Shown here piece by piece: positions 37,420 to 49,108 of a stretch of 64,000 nt of DNA; position 1 is the stretch's first letter; every line of letters starts with the position of its first letter. The DNA comes from Bimuria novae-zelandiae CBS 107.79. Lineage: Eukaryota; Ascomycota; Dothideomycetes; Pleosporales; Didymosphaeriaceae. Made by a program: the position numbers and the translations under genes. The notes below the pieces were generated by a model. The model was not told the origin of the DNA and searched no databases. It saw only the letters and a list, made by a program, of their open reading frames with translations. The stretch covers positions 412,011 to 476,010 of the forward strand of contig ML976664.1 of NCBI GenBank assembly GCA_010015655.1, in the 5' to 3' direction.

Positions 37420-39650
37420 GGGTAATAAGTAGAAGATAGCGTTTAAAATACGCTATAAACTATTCAAATATATAATTATACCTTTTAGACCTACTAACGC
37501 ACTAGCAACCGTTTAAGCACTTATTAATAATATCGTACGTAATTATCTAGATATATTTATTATTACCTATATAAACGACATTCTTGTCTTTTCTAAAAAT
37601 GAATTAGATCTCGTACCGCATGTACAGATAGTACTGAAAGCACTGGATTAGGTACCCCTACGGATTAAGCCAAAGAAATGCAAATTCTATATATAAAAAC
37701 TAGAATTTCTAGGACACATCGTTAGCATAGAAGGAAGATAAGTAAGTCTAGATAAAATTAAATGCGTAAAGAACTAGCTACGACTAAAAAAGATAAAAGA
37801 TATTTAAGATTGTTCAAAATTCTATAAATTTAATAAGTAATTTATCAAGGCCTACGCTAAAATTATAATACCTTTTACTAACTTTATAAAAAAAGATATA
37901 CCCTTTAAATAGATAGTAGAATGTAGAATATTATTATAACTCTTAAAAACTATCTATATTATTCCACCCGTACTAGTGCACTTTAGAGATAATAAACCTT
38001 TATAATTTAAAACTAATACTGGTAACTAAGTTATAGTTGCATGTGAAAAACAATTCTAGAATAGGTATTACTACCTAATAGCCTACTACTTAAGAAAACT
38101 AATCGACGGAGAGTTAAGATACAATATATATAATAAAAAACTTTACGCGTTTATAAAAGTACTTAATTATTAAAAATTTATGTACATAGTTGCTTAGAAC
38201 TAATAATTTTTATAGACTATAAGAATCTTTTAAAGTTTATAACTGTAAAAGAACTAACACCACGTTAGGCAAATTAGGCAGAGATTATAGGATAGTATAA
38301 ATTTAAGATTATATATACGCTAGGCGAAGAAAATAGACAAGTAGACGTCTTAAGTAGACGCAGAGATTCAGTAAAAGATAAAATTAAGATATACTTTACT
38401 ATTCTATAATAAAATAATAAAGGATTATTAGACCCTATAGCAGAACTTAACTAACTCTTTATTATTACACGAAAAGTACCTAAGGAATTATAAACTAAGA
38501 TTATATAAAAATACTACGATAACCCTGCATATAGACACCTAGGAATTAGAAAAATAATGGAACTTATCTAAAGGAATTACTTATTTAGAGGAATACAGGA
38601 AGCAATTAAGAAATACATCTAACAATATATAAGTTGCTAATAAAACAAGCACGCCATACACCTTAAATATAAAGAGATGCAAGCAATCTAGATACCTAAA
38701 GTACTATAAGAAGATATTACTATAGATTTAATAGTTAGGCTACCTAAGTTAAAAACCCCATCGAATAGAATAAGATATAATGCTATATTAGTAATCGTTT
38801 GTCGATTCACTAAATACGTGGAATTACTACCTTATAAGAAAATGACTATAGCTAAAGAACTAGCATTTCTTATTCTAGATTAACTTATATAATACTATAG
38901 CATTCTAAAGATAATTATTGGCAATAAAGATAAGCTCTTTATCTTAAACTATTAAATAACGCTTATAGCACTTATCAAAATAAAACAGAAAATATTAATA
39001 GCATATTATCTATAGACGGAAGGTTAAAAATAACGTATAAATTAGATAATTAAAACGTACCTACGTATCTACTACAACGACTAGAAGAATAACTAGATTT
39101 CCTTATTACTTATGGCATAACTAGCATACAATAACAAAGTATTAGTAATAACTAGAAATACACTATTCTATACAAACCACAAAAGCCGCCTATATATCTT
39201 TAATTAAGCATTTATTATAATAATTAAGACAAAAGAAGCGATTAATATGGCAGAAATCATAAAAAAGATACACGAATAAATTTAAAAGAATTTTAAAAAG
39301 GCTTAATACCAAAGTATTTCTTATATAAACTAAAAATAAAAAATAACACCTTTGCTAAAGAAGGGAGATAAAGCATATGTACTTATAAAGAATTTTTAAA
39401 CCTAAAAGAAGAAACACAAGAAACTAAATTATATTAAAGTTAAATTATTTTTTATTTCTTAATAAGTATTCCTAGTTAACTACTAATTAGAACTATTACT
39501 AGATGCAAAGATACACTTAGTATTTTATATTGACTAATTAAAACCCGTAGACCCTAAGACACTAGTAAAAACAGCTTTCCATTACTAACCTAAGGAAGAA
39601 AACAAAATCGAAGTTAAATAGCTACTATAGTATACGAATTAGTCACGCAC
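37420..39650 (+). pseudogene. Chromovirus G pol fragment
   Basis: Collinear with B pol but more degraded. The catalytic YxDD reads YIND (37568-37579), again with the first Asp changed to Asn. Integrase and C-terminal linker residues can be matched to B, while the chromodomain end is lost near 39.65 kb. Confidence 0.65.
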
Positions 39651-40434
39651 GTACCTTATTAAATAGAAAACATATTTGTATAGCGAGAACACTTAGGAAC
39701 TAAAGAAATAGCTATAAAACTATTAATAAAAAATTTAGGAATACTATTAAAACATATTTAAGGACTTAAAGTAATATTTTTAGCGTCCGCAGGATCAGGC
39801 GTATTAGAATTAAAAGGAGGAGGATAAACTACCTAATTAAAAAAAAAGAGTACTGGCTATTATTTTACTCTTTAACTAAATAATATCTTAGTTAAGGTCC
39901 TTAAGACCATCTAACTATCTAATCTTCTTAATAAACTACATTAAATCTGCTAACAATTTATTTTTATAATCTTTAAGTAATTACTTTTACTTTAATAAAT
40001 AATTTCTTTTTACACAAGTAGCCTATAGCATTACTATAGTTACCTTTTTTTTTTATAGCAGTAGCCTCTTCTAATTACTTTAAATAATTAACCTTGGAGT
40101 AGATGCGTAAAAAGTTCAAAACTATAGGTTCTACTAGCTTGCATTTTGTAATACTACTTTTATAATAATTCCTATACTAAACTTTTAAGAATAATATTTT
40201 ATATACTAGATCCTTCTTCGCACAGTACTTGTAGGCAACCATTATAACTTAACTAATAGTATTTATTTAATTTTAATAAAATAATAATAGATAGTACTTT
40301 AAAAAATATTAATTAATGTATAAAGACTTGCAGAAGAAAAAGGAGAGGTGATATTAAAATTCTAGATTTAATAGAATAATATTAGACACTTTATAATAGA
40401 AGGTAACGCCATCGCCCTACTAAGGATTATGTAA

Positions 40435-40793
40435 TGTCCCATGATGTCTCACACGCCAAAATTATGAGACATTAGAATCACGTGACTGTACCATAGGATC
40501 CCACACGTACCACGTTTAGGATAGTATGGAACTATAGGATATTATAGGATTAGTTATATATATAGAAACGCTAAGTATAGCCCTTTTATATTTATATTTA
40601 ACCTAAGTTATTAATTTATTATTTAAATTATACTTAAGCTTTAGTTAATTTATTTGTAATCGCGTACTGCTTTTAGTATTAATAACTTATTAATACGTAT
40701 AAGATATTAATAATTCTTTCTTATCTAATTAGTACTCTTGCCTAAGAACCAACCTTAGTCTCTTTAGGACTAGCTATCCTAAAGGGCTTAACA
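40435..40793 (+). repeat. 3' LTR of chromovirus G
   Basis: It starts TGTCCCATGATG and ends GGGCTTAACA, 359 bp. The 3' third (CCTAAGAACCAACCTTAGTC and so on) is similar to the corresponding part of B's LTR, so the families are related. The first 80 bp are less mutated. Confidence 0.7.
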
Positions 40794-42218
40794 TTTGCCT
40801 GTCTCTATAGGTAGTTAAGATATTGCGTTATACTATTATTAATAGTATATTTTAGCAAGATCTTAACAGAGTAATATACTCGCTTATATAATACACTCCC
40901 TTGTAAAGTACGTTTGTTATGTTAGTAAATAGTAAATATGTTTATAAATGTAGCGTAGTTTTATATTAAACCTACTTTTGTATTCCTCCCCTTAAAATTC
41001 TATTTTAACTTATATTAACATAATAATCTACTTAGTAAATTTTTACAAGTATTAAAAAAGTGGTAATATATTACTTATTTACAGTTTATATTCTGTGCCT
41101 ACGCTTATAAAGACAGCTAAGTAACTATAAGCCTCAACACACTTACTACACCCCGCTGGGGCAACCCACGCGCTCCACAGGACGACCTGGTCACACCCGC
41201 TGCTGTCCTTACTACCTTCATTAGCGCTGCTGCTCCCTCGACAAACGAACAGGGCCTTGCAGTCCGCGGTGGTGACAGAGGGTAATGTTCTGCTCATGAT
41301 GCTTCTGATCTCCTTGAATGCTTTGAGACTACACAGCTACCACCGTGTATGAGGTGAAGACAGCCGAAAGACGACGCAGACGTGCGCACGGGCAAGCAAC
41401 GCGTTCGGAAACAAGGTCGAAAAGAAGTATGCGACTTGCGTGGCAATAGCACCAATATTGTACCTGCGTCGGCATGCCACGTTGCAGCGCAGAAAGAAGA
41501 GGCTGGGGGAGATTGCAGTTGACGAAAGGGAATCCCACGGCCATGTCAAGCTCGCGACCCTGCAAGGAACCGATGCACGCTTGCACGCGGATCCTAGAGC
41601 TTAATTGTTGCGTCGCAAGGTGTGATTGGCGGGTTGGGCATGGCTGGGCGCGATGACGTCCCGCGTTGGTGGTTGCCCCGGACGCCCGTGTTTGTATTTG
41701 GAGGAGGCTGGTTTCTCGCCCAGCCACACAAACGCATCCCAACCTCACCATTTTTCGCAGCAAAAGAACGCGGGCTGGAACAAAGGGACGAAAGCACATT
41801 CCTAAGCTAAACACACCCTCCTCTTACCCCCAATTCTACTACGACAGGAGATATTCTGACAGTTGTTGGTCGCAGTTGCATTCCGAACGGATAGCTCCCC
41901 ACCACGCTATCGCAAAATCCCCACGTTTCTGCATACTGCTTTGGCATTCCTAGGGTCGAGACATCAAGCTGCTCGTTCCTCATTCCTTGCCCACGCGGAA
42001 TCTGACTGCATTCCACCGGCCGCACGCTCCGGCCCTCCGAGGGCGCAGGAGACGGACCGCATTCCAGACGAGACCGAAGGAGAATAGCACAACATGGCGA
42101 ACATGCGGTTTGCAGTGAGCATGCAACGTGCGTTTGGTTTGCCTCGCTTTGAAATGAAGAGACACATCGCTAACATGCACCAGGGCTAATACCGTTTCTG
42201 GGCTACCACCATGTGCTT
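40794..42218. other. Transition from RIP-mutated repeats to the gene island; no gene seen
   Basis: TpA-rich sequence ends sharply at about 41080-41100. From there to 42218 the composition is about even and several overlapping ORFs exist on both strands, but none has a recognisable domain or believable start. The last part is the presumed promoter and 5' leader of the Fig1-like gene. Confidence 0.45.
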
Positions 42219-43011
42219 ATGATCTTGATAGCAATCGCTATAATACTACTATGTGAGTGTACCGAATAGTCATGCGAGGCGCAGCAGCTAACATACCGTA
42301 GCATTATTACTGGCAGGATGCTCCTCCACCTCACCGCTGATACCGGATATCTTCCTCATCTCTCTGTGGTACGAAAAGTACACACCCACGTACTCGACCG
42401 AGCAAGTCGACCCCGGCGTCACGGCCGCTATCGCGAACATTGTCGGCAACGCACAACTCGCCGTGCGCGTCGGCTACTTTGGTATCTGCATCAACAAGGA
42501 TGGCGGTGACTACATCTGTTCCAACAATGCAACGGCGCTGGTGCAGGGCGTATCGGTAGACCAGGACCCTCTCAACTTGGTCTGGGTTGCGTCGACTTTC
42601 AAAGACGCCGTCGTCTTCCCATACCTGCTCATCGTTGCCATCATCCTCGCGTTCTTCTGCTTTGTCCTGCTCGCGACATTCCCGGGATGGCACGAAGAGC
42701 GCGACAGGGAGACAGGATCTGAAGTCGACATCAAGCCCTTCCCCTCAAGACCGGTATCCCAAGTTGCACTTGCACTCATCTTCATAGCATCGATCTTCGT
42801 CCTCGTATCTGTCCTGTGGCAACACACTGCTTCCGTCGCAGCGGCGACAATAGCGCAAGACCTCGGAAACGGTAGCGTAAAAGCAGGCGTCGGAACAAGC
42901 GCCATGGTGCTCGGTTGGTTCGGGTTCGTGTTACTGATCATCGTAACCATTGGGTTGCTGGTTATGATATTGAGCATCATTGTCCTTGACCGCCTGACCG
43001 ACAATGACTAA
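42219..43011 (+). CDS. Fig1-domain membrane protein (Sur7/claudin-like tetraspan)
   Basis: Exons 42219-42252 and 42302-43011 give 247 aa. The 49 bp intron has a GTGAGT donor and GCTAAC seven bases before its TAG acceptor. The first exon supplies MILIAIAIILL, completing a hydrophobic N-terminal segment before AGCSSTSPLIPDIFLISLWY. Three further membrane helices lie near residues 115-139, 164-186 and 211-240. The extracellular loop contains GYFGIC (69-74) and a second Cys at 84, the G-x-x-G-x-C...C signature of Fig1 and claudin-like proteins. In yeast Fig1 supports calcium influx and membrane fusion in mating; in filamentous fungi relatives act in cell fusion and sexual development. The role here is by family only. 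Confidence 0.85.
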
Positions 43012-43799
43012 TTACTCGCGCCCACGTTTGGAAGATAATACGACATGATAGGTGGAGGCATTGTGAATATTCAGCGCGGAGCGTTATGTGCCTGGGCGCT
43101 TCGATTCGAACCAGTTATACATACCCTTTTTGCGATGCGATGCGATGAGACAGCAGCTTGCTGTTTAGACGGCATATTTTGGCATACCCGGCGTTGGTGT
43201 CTTTTTTCACATTGAACGCACTGGATGGACAAGAGCAGTGGTATTGAACGGTGACGATGGAACTGTTGGAGGAATGTGATGAACTGTACTTACGTAGAAT
43301 GAATCAACGAAGGCTAGAAGACGTCGAATCCCCACAACAATTCTTAGGCTGCTTTGGAACGACTAACGGTGAGACTTCGAGCTATGGTGTGGCTTCTCTG
43401 ATCGGGGCCGGAAACATGCGTTCGGGTAGGCACGGTACCAGGAATCCGCGTCTTCTTGAGGGGGAAAGCCCCGGCGCAGCTCCTCTTGTCCACGGTCATC
43501 AGCAGACATCCACGGCTGAATATGCTCTCCTCCACGCCCGCGCGTTGCTTTGGAGAGTGGATTGGCAGGATCCGAGTCAGGGTCCACGTCGGCGGCCGAA
43601 GGACGGGGAATGCTAGAGCCGCTTTTCGCCTAGCTCCTCTGCCCCTCGCAAAAAAGTCACTGTTGGTCCCGCGTTGGTGCATGTGCTCAAATAGCAAAAG
43701 GCTCCGCTGGAACGCACAGCTTCCCTTCTCCAGCAGCTCCTGTTTCTTCGACCTTCCGCTTGATACCCTTTTCTTTCGACGCACATCAATTCCTCCGCC
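43012..43799. promoter_or_regulatory. Intergenic region with presumed 3' end of Fig1-like gene and 5' leader of SHMT
   Basis: No believable gene. The last 120 bases before 43800 are pyrimidine-rich (TTCCCTTCTCC, TGTTTCTTCGACC), common upstream of strongly expressed fungal genes. Overlapping ORFs here have no domain. Confidence 0.4.
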
Positions 43800-45371
43800 A
43801 TGTCTACCTACGCGCTTTCCGAGTCCCACAAGGACGTACGTATCCCGCACAATGCACCGAGAGAACAATAGTACTGACTCACGACAGTTGATGCATAAGA
43901 ACTTGGTGGAGCTCGATCCCCAGGTCGACGAGATCATGGTGCGTACTACAAGATGCGTACAACGAGGCACCGCTAATCAATGGCCACAGAAAAAAGAGTT
44001 CCAGCGTCAGCGAGAGTCCATCCTCCTCATAGCCTCCGAGAATGTCACGTCCCGCGCCGTCTTCGATGCGCTTGGTTCGGCCATGTCGAACAAGTACTCT
44101 GAAGGCTACCCCGGTGCTCGTTACTACGGTGGCAACCAGCACATTGACGAGATCGAGCTGCTCTGCCAGAAGCGTGCTCTGGAAGCTTTCGGTCTGGACT
44201 CGGAGAAGTGGGGAGTCAACGTCCAATGCTTGAGCGGTAGCCCGGCGAACTTGCAGGCATACCAGGCCATCATGAGGCCGCACGACAGGCTCATGGGCTT
44301 GGACCTGCCCCACGGTGGTCACTTGTCCCACGGCTACCAGACCCCGCAGCGCAAGTAAGCAGAGCTCATCCCTCGGTGGACGAGAGCACCGTGCTGACCA
44401 GCTACAGGATCTCCGCTGTATCTACCTACTTCGAGACCTTCCCCTACCGCGTGGACCTCAAGACCGGCCTCATCGACTACGACCAGCTCGAACAGAATGC
44501 CCTCATGTACCGCCCCAAGGTCCTCGTGGCTGGCACCTCGGCCTACTGCCGTGAAATCGACTACGCCCGCATGCGCGAGATCGCTGACAAGGTTGGCGCC
44601 TACCTTTTGATGGACATGGCCCATATCTCTGGTCTCATCGCTGCCGGTGTGAACAAGTCGCCCTTCCCCTACTGCGACATTGTCACCACCACCACACACA
44701 AGTCTCTCCGTGGCCCTCGTGGAGCCATGATTTTTTTCCGTAAGGGCGTCCGCAAGACCGACCCAAAGACTGGAAAGGAGACCCTGTACGACCTTGAGGG
44801 TCCCATCAACTTCTCCGTCTTCCCCGGCCACCAGGGTGGACCCCACAACCACACCATCACCGCTCTGGCCGTTGCCCTGAAGCAGGCTCAGTCCGGCGAA
44901 TTCAAGGCCTACCAACAGCAGGTCATCAAGAACGCCAAGGCCCTCGAGGTTGCCTTCACGGAGCTCGGTTACACGCTCGTCACCGGTGGCACCGACAACC
45001 ACATGGTGCTGCTCGACTTGAAGCCCCTCAAGCTTGACGGTGCCCGTGTCGAGGCTGTCCTCGAGCAGGTTAACATCACCTGCAACAAGAACACCACCCC
45101 CGGTGACCAATCCGCACTCACGCCCATGGGTATCCGCATCGGTGCTCCCGCCATGACGTCCCGCGGCCTCGGCGAGGAAGATTTCAAGCGCATCGCCCGC
45201 TACGTCGACACCGTCATCAAGCTCACGCAAAAGATCCAGAGTGAACTGGCCAAGGAGGCCAACAAGCTTAAGGACTTCAAGGCCAAGGTCGCCAGCGGCT
45301 CCGTCGACGAGATCAACAGCCTCAAGAAGGAGATCTCCGCATGGGCCGTCACTTTCCCGCTCCCTATTTAA
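43800..45371 (+). CDS. Serine hydroxymethyltransferase, cytosolic type
   Basis: Exons 43800-43835, 43888-43938, 43990-44354 and 44408-45371 give 471 aa, the usual cytosolic length, with three introns of 51-53 bp. The enzyme interconverts serine plus tetrahydrofolate and glycine plus 5,10-methylene-tetrahydrofolate, feeding one-carbon metabolism. The pyridoxal-phosphate lysine is K249 in [13 protein letters not shown]. Other landmarks are [47 protein letters not shown] and MDMAHISGL. The N-terminus ([12 protein letters not shown]) has no mitochondrial presequence, supporting the cytosolic isoform. The codon pattern is strongly C-ending in exon 4, suggesting high expression. AATAAA follows the stop at 45410-45415. 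Confidence 0.96.
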
Positions 45372-45409
45372 GTGCCTCGCATCGCGTTTGCTTTTTCCTT
45401 TCTTGTATG

Positions 45410-45415
45410 AATAAA
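45410..45415 (+). promoter_or_regulatory. Polyadenylation-type signal AATAAA after SHMT
   Basis: AATAAA occurs 39 bases after the stop codon, a plausible 3' processing element for the SHMT transcript. Confidence 0.5.
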
Positions 45416-46021
45416 TAATTTGCGACTGGCGTTTTAGAGTATAGGGATCATGAAAAGTTCAACATGGCGATTTGGTCTGGCTAGCTAGCTAGAAGGTGGA
45501 TGGATGATACTTCGGGTTGGGTGGGCTACGATATAGTAGAGGCGTTTTGACGTGCTATGTAGCCAGCTATCAATTCAACATCTGCTGTCCTGCAATTGAA
45601 CCTGCCTTTTCACTTTGCATCACGCAATTGAACCTCGTGTGGGATGTTTTCGCTATATTTTACAAAATGCCGATACTGGATAGGGCTGTCTGCATGCACG
45701 GGCGGAAGTCGACCGGAACCGCCGAGCGAGGTCTTACCCCCGACGACCGACCACCGATGTTTTTACTGCCGACAGGTTCCTGGAAAGCACCGATGGAAAG
45801 TCGCCGAAGCTGACGTCAAAATCAGAAGTCGCCGACGCCGAGATGTCGCTACCTCGAGCGACGCATATGCAACCGAGCTAACACCGCACTCGACAGGGTG
45901 GCCTGCACCGTAGGTTCAGAAGAGATGTTGGCTGTTGTATGCACCTCCTGCACCACCTCTCCTGAGCTAAAATGGCCTATATCATGTGACATCCTTCTCC
46001 CCGCCCTCGTCCCCATCCGCA
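45416..46021. other. Intergenic region between convergent SHMT and COG3
   Basis: The SHMT and COG3 genes converge here. Short ORFs on both strands lack domains. I see no additional gene. Confidence 0.5.
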
Positions 46022-48789
46022 TTACATCCTTATCCTAATCCCCGCGCCACCCGTCCTCTCCGTGCCCGTCCTCTCACTCCCCGCCCTCATACTCGCATCG
46101 CTGGCATCACTCCCACCCCCCTCAAAGCGCTCTTCCTCGTGACCCAAAAGCCCCAAGCCCTGCCTTCCCACCTTGAACACACCTCCACACCATTCCGCGA
46201 ACACCTCGGGGTCCCACACCCCATCCGCGGGACCCTTGCCCTTACTGCTACGCCCCGTCCCGTTCAAGCTAGGCGTGTATGCTGTGTCGAACCAGTCCTC
46301 GTACGTCTGCGTGACGGCCTCCATGACGGCCGCGACGAGCATCTCGCGCGTGCGGTAGTCGGTGATGTACTCTTCCAATTTCACCCTCAGAAAGGGCGTT
46401 TCGTGCTCGACATTCTTGCGGATCTTGGTCGTGCGGGGCGCGGCCTCGGCGACTGGGACCTTCAGCACGCCTTTACTGTCTTTGGACTTGATGGGCTCGG
46501 TGATGCGCGCGACGAATTGCGCGGTAAAGTCGTTGATGGCTTGGCGCAAGACGCTGTCCACTTCTGCTTTTGCGTCGAGCATGTTTTCGACGACTTTTGG
46601 GATGAGCAGGCCGACGAGTTCGCGCGGGTTGAAGAGGTTCCCGCGCGACCGGAGTTCCCAGAAGGTGTTGGTGATGCTAGAGAAGTCGTATTGGAGGCCG
46701 GTTTCTGGAGTGACGAATTCGATGTCGAAAGCGACAATTTGCTGCTTGAGTAAGAGCAGGTGGGAGATCAGGAAAAGGGCGGCATCGGTTGGAGAGGCGG
46801 ACTTGGAGATGAGGGTAGCGGCATGGCGGAGGGAGAGGGTGGTACTGTGGACAATGCGGTGGGCTAGATCATCGAATACGGAAGACTGAAATAATGTCAG
46901 GCAAGTAGGTAGAACAAGTGAAGAGATGTCTTACATGCACGAGACGATAGATCTTGCTGAGCAACCAGATCGCCTTTCGTAGTGTAGGGTACCAGTCTTT
47001 GAACGCAGCTTCGGTGTTGAAGCTCCACTTTCCATCTGCATCGTCTTCCTCGACTACCGTGGGCGTCTTCGGCATTTGAGGGGTTGGTGGAAGGTCGGAT
47101 CTGGGAGCCTTCTTTCCAGACAGTACGGGTTGGTTCGACCTAGATCCTGAGAGACCTTGCTTCTTGTTCTTAATCGGATAATCCAGGTCTTCTGGTTTCG
47201 GTTTGTAGCGCTCGATGTCATCACGAAGGGTAGCGAGAGACAAGAAGACCAAACGATTTTGCGCGTCCTCTAACGCCGGATGCACAAGAGTTTGAAAGTC
47301 CAATTTGGGTGCTTCTACAGGCGATTCGTCCTCGTCATCCTCTTCCATGTACTGAGTCTGAATGAAGGTACACAACTCGCACAACTTGAGTATTTGAGTT
47401 TCGTGTATGGTTCTCGGACGTAGGTGGTCGTACAACGGCTCGCACATGGCTTCGAGGTAGTCGTACATGCCGCGGTCACCTTCGAACCACTCACCCCAAA
47501 GGTCGGATTCATCGGAACATATTCGGCGCATGTAGCTTATGCTACTTCGAGCGAAAGCAACAAGATCATTAGCAGAACTTGGCGCTTGGGCAATCTCCCC
47601 AATCTTCTTAGTAACCATGGGTAGAATCAACCGCCCACGTGTCGCCGAATAGCTTTGGTACAATTCATTCATCAAGCTCTGGTATTCAGCTTCCGCCCCT
47701 GCTTCGGCGCCAGTCGGTAAGACAGCGCGCTTCTGTATTTCGAGACCCATTTTCTTCAGCTCTGGTGCGCCTACTCGGAACTTGGCGTATAACAAGGCAG
47801 ACGATGTAGTGTCGTTCAATTGACGATCTGCTATCCGCTTCGCTACGTCGGCGGCGATCTCTCGTAGTGCATTTGTAAAGTGCACGCGGATGAGCGTGAG
47901 GGCGCGCGTGAGCAGCAGCCGGTATCTAGAGCGGTATGTGGCCGACTCGCGGTGCTTCGCATGCGCCTGCATGTATTCAAGACAGCTGTCCAGATTAGCC
48001 AGCATGTCGGTGAACTCCTTTCCTCGAACGATGTTCGCAGCTCCCGGGGCATTGAGCCTCTTGGTCATGGGTTCGAGGTACAGATAGTAGCGCAGGTTCT
48101 GCTCCATGTCGTCTGCAAGCTTTGTGATGCGTCTCTGGTCCTCAATCAGGCCCTCGCATTGTGTCCGGAAGGCGGTCGTCTGTGCGTCCACTTGCTGGAA
48201 GGATGCGGTCAGGGACGAGAGGGTTCCGAGTGCGGCTGTCGTGTCGGCGATGATGGTGTCGAGGTGGGTGCGCGTGAGGTGCAGCTGCTCGTGGTGGAGC
48301 TTGTACTCTTCGTGGCTAGCATCCAGCAGTTCGTCGTGGACGCCATTGTACCTGTACCGTGAGCGTCTGCACTTGCATGCTTCGCTGGGGTGTCGCTCAC
48401 CACTCGGTGAAGTCCAATTCATTGGCCATGTTCTCCCGCGACTTCTTGCGCTCCAGCTCCTTCTCCTTCTTCAGATGGGCGCGCACGACATCGTAGAAGT
48501 CGCTGTACGACTTTGCGCGTCTGGCCACGGTGGCTGGCGGGGGGCCATGGAGGCTTTCGGGCTGGTCCTCTGGTGCCTCGACGATGGCTTCTGCGCGCTC
48601 GACGTCAGCGGGACCCTCCTACATTTGTTCAAATCAATACATTGTACACAGCATCACGTACCCATTTTAGGACGGTGGGCTTACGCTGGGCTGCTCAAGA
48701 CGCGACTCGCGACGGCGGTGCTTGGTCTTCTCGACGGGTTTGACGGCCCGCGGGACAAACGAGGCATACCAGGATGCATCTTCATACAT
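46022..48789 (-). CDS. COG3: Conserved oligomeric Golgi complex subunit 3 (Sec34 family)
   Basis: Exons 48685-48789, 48401-48618, 46935-48351 and 46022-46885 give 867 aa. Introns are 49-66 bp with GTAAGC, GTGAGC and GTAAGA donors. The ATG at 48789 (MYEDASWYASFVPRAVKP) is the first in frame and has A at -3. RRAKSYSDFYDVVRAHL, an N-terminal coiled coil (residues about 110-200) and the conserved block LRYYLYLEPMTKRLNAPG identify Sec34/COG3. This is a lobe A subunit of the tethering complex that captures retrograde intra-Golgi vesicles. An acidic linker (EEDDEDESP) sits in the middle. The C-terminus after GLGLLGHEEERF is low-complexity, rich in Gly, Ser and Arg, and less certain. Confidence 0.9.
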
Positions 48790-49108
48790 TTTCTCCAGGG
48801 ACGCTGCGTCGTCGTGAATGTTCCCTTGCGGTCGGCCACGGTTCACTAAGCTACTACGCCTGTCGCTTGCGGAGCGTGGGGTCGCCGCTCCGGATCCGCA
48901 TTTGTGATTGCGCCTGCTCCGGATGAAATCGTTGCAGCTCTCCAATGGTGACGTTCTAGACTTGACTTCCGATATCGCGTCAGATCGTCCAACCAAGACA
49001 GGTCTTATTACCCCAGGACTACTTCCGACTATCTACAATGTCTACTTTCTAGCCCATCCCGTCTACCGCCCGACCACTATACCCAATCTCATACCACACC
49101 AGCACACG
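48790..49108. promoter_or_regulatory. Shared divergent promoter of COG3 and the Fmp25-like gene
   Basis: Only 319 bp separate the two start codons, so both leaders and promoters must lie here. Frames run through it on both strands but their upstream extensions lack ATG starts. I see no TATA box placed convincingly for either gene. Confidence 0.45.

Larger units (their letters stand above)
37400..40793 (+). mobile_element. 5'-truncated chromovirus G with its 3' LTR
   Basis: Reverse transcriptase residues TYINDILVFS are read at 37565-37595. RNase H, integrase and pre-chromodomain parts follow in an order parallel to element B (for example 38500-39600 against 26700-27830). The LTR at 40435-40793 ends the element. 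No 5' LTR, gag or protease is recognisable. RIP stops occur throughout, more densely than in B. Confidence 0.75.

Noticed and set aside
8256..41000. Starship or Helitron cargo element as the explanation for the large repeat block
   Set aside because: All structure is explained by nested LTR and TIR elements; I saw no tyrosine recombinase (DUF3435) or Rep/helicase signature.
41329..41814. 161-codon minus-strand ORF and several overlapping ORFs in 41.3-42.2 kb
   Set aside because: They overlap on both strands, lack domains and splice logic, and look like chance frames in GC-balanced DNA.
43251..43616. 121-codon ORF upstream of SHMT
   Set aside because: Low-complexity translation, overlapped by minus-strand frames, no domain; it lies in the SHMT leader region.
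44334..45230. 298-codon minus-strand ORF opposite SHMT
   Set aside because: A shadow of the strongly codon-biased SHMT exon; repetitive Val/Gly/Asp composition.
46022..46353. COG3 C-terminal low-complexity tail as a separate gene
   Set aside because: It is in frame with the preceding conserved exon and needs no extra start.
48790..48996. Longer N-terminus for COG3 upstream of 48789
   Set aside because: The extended frame has no ATG; it begins at a TTG. The ATG at 48789 is first and has a good context.
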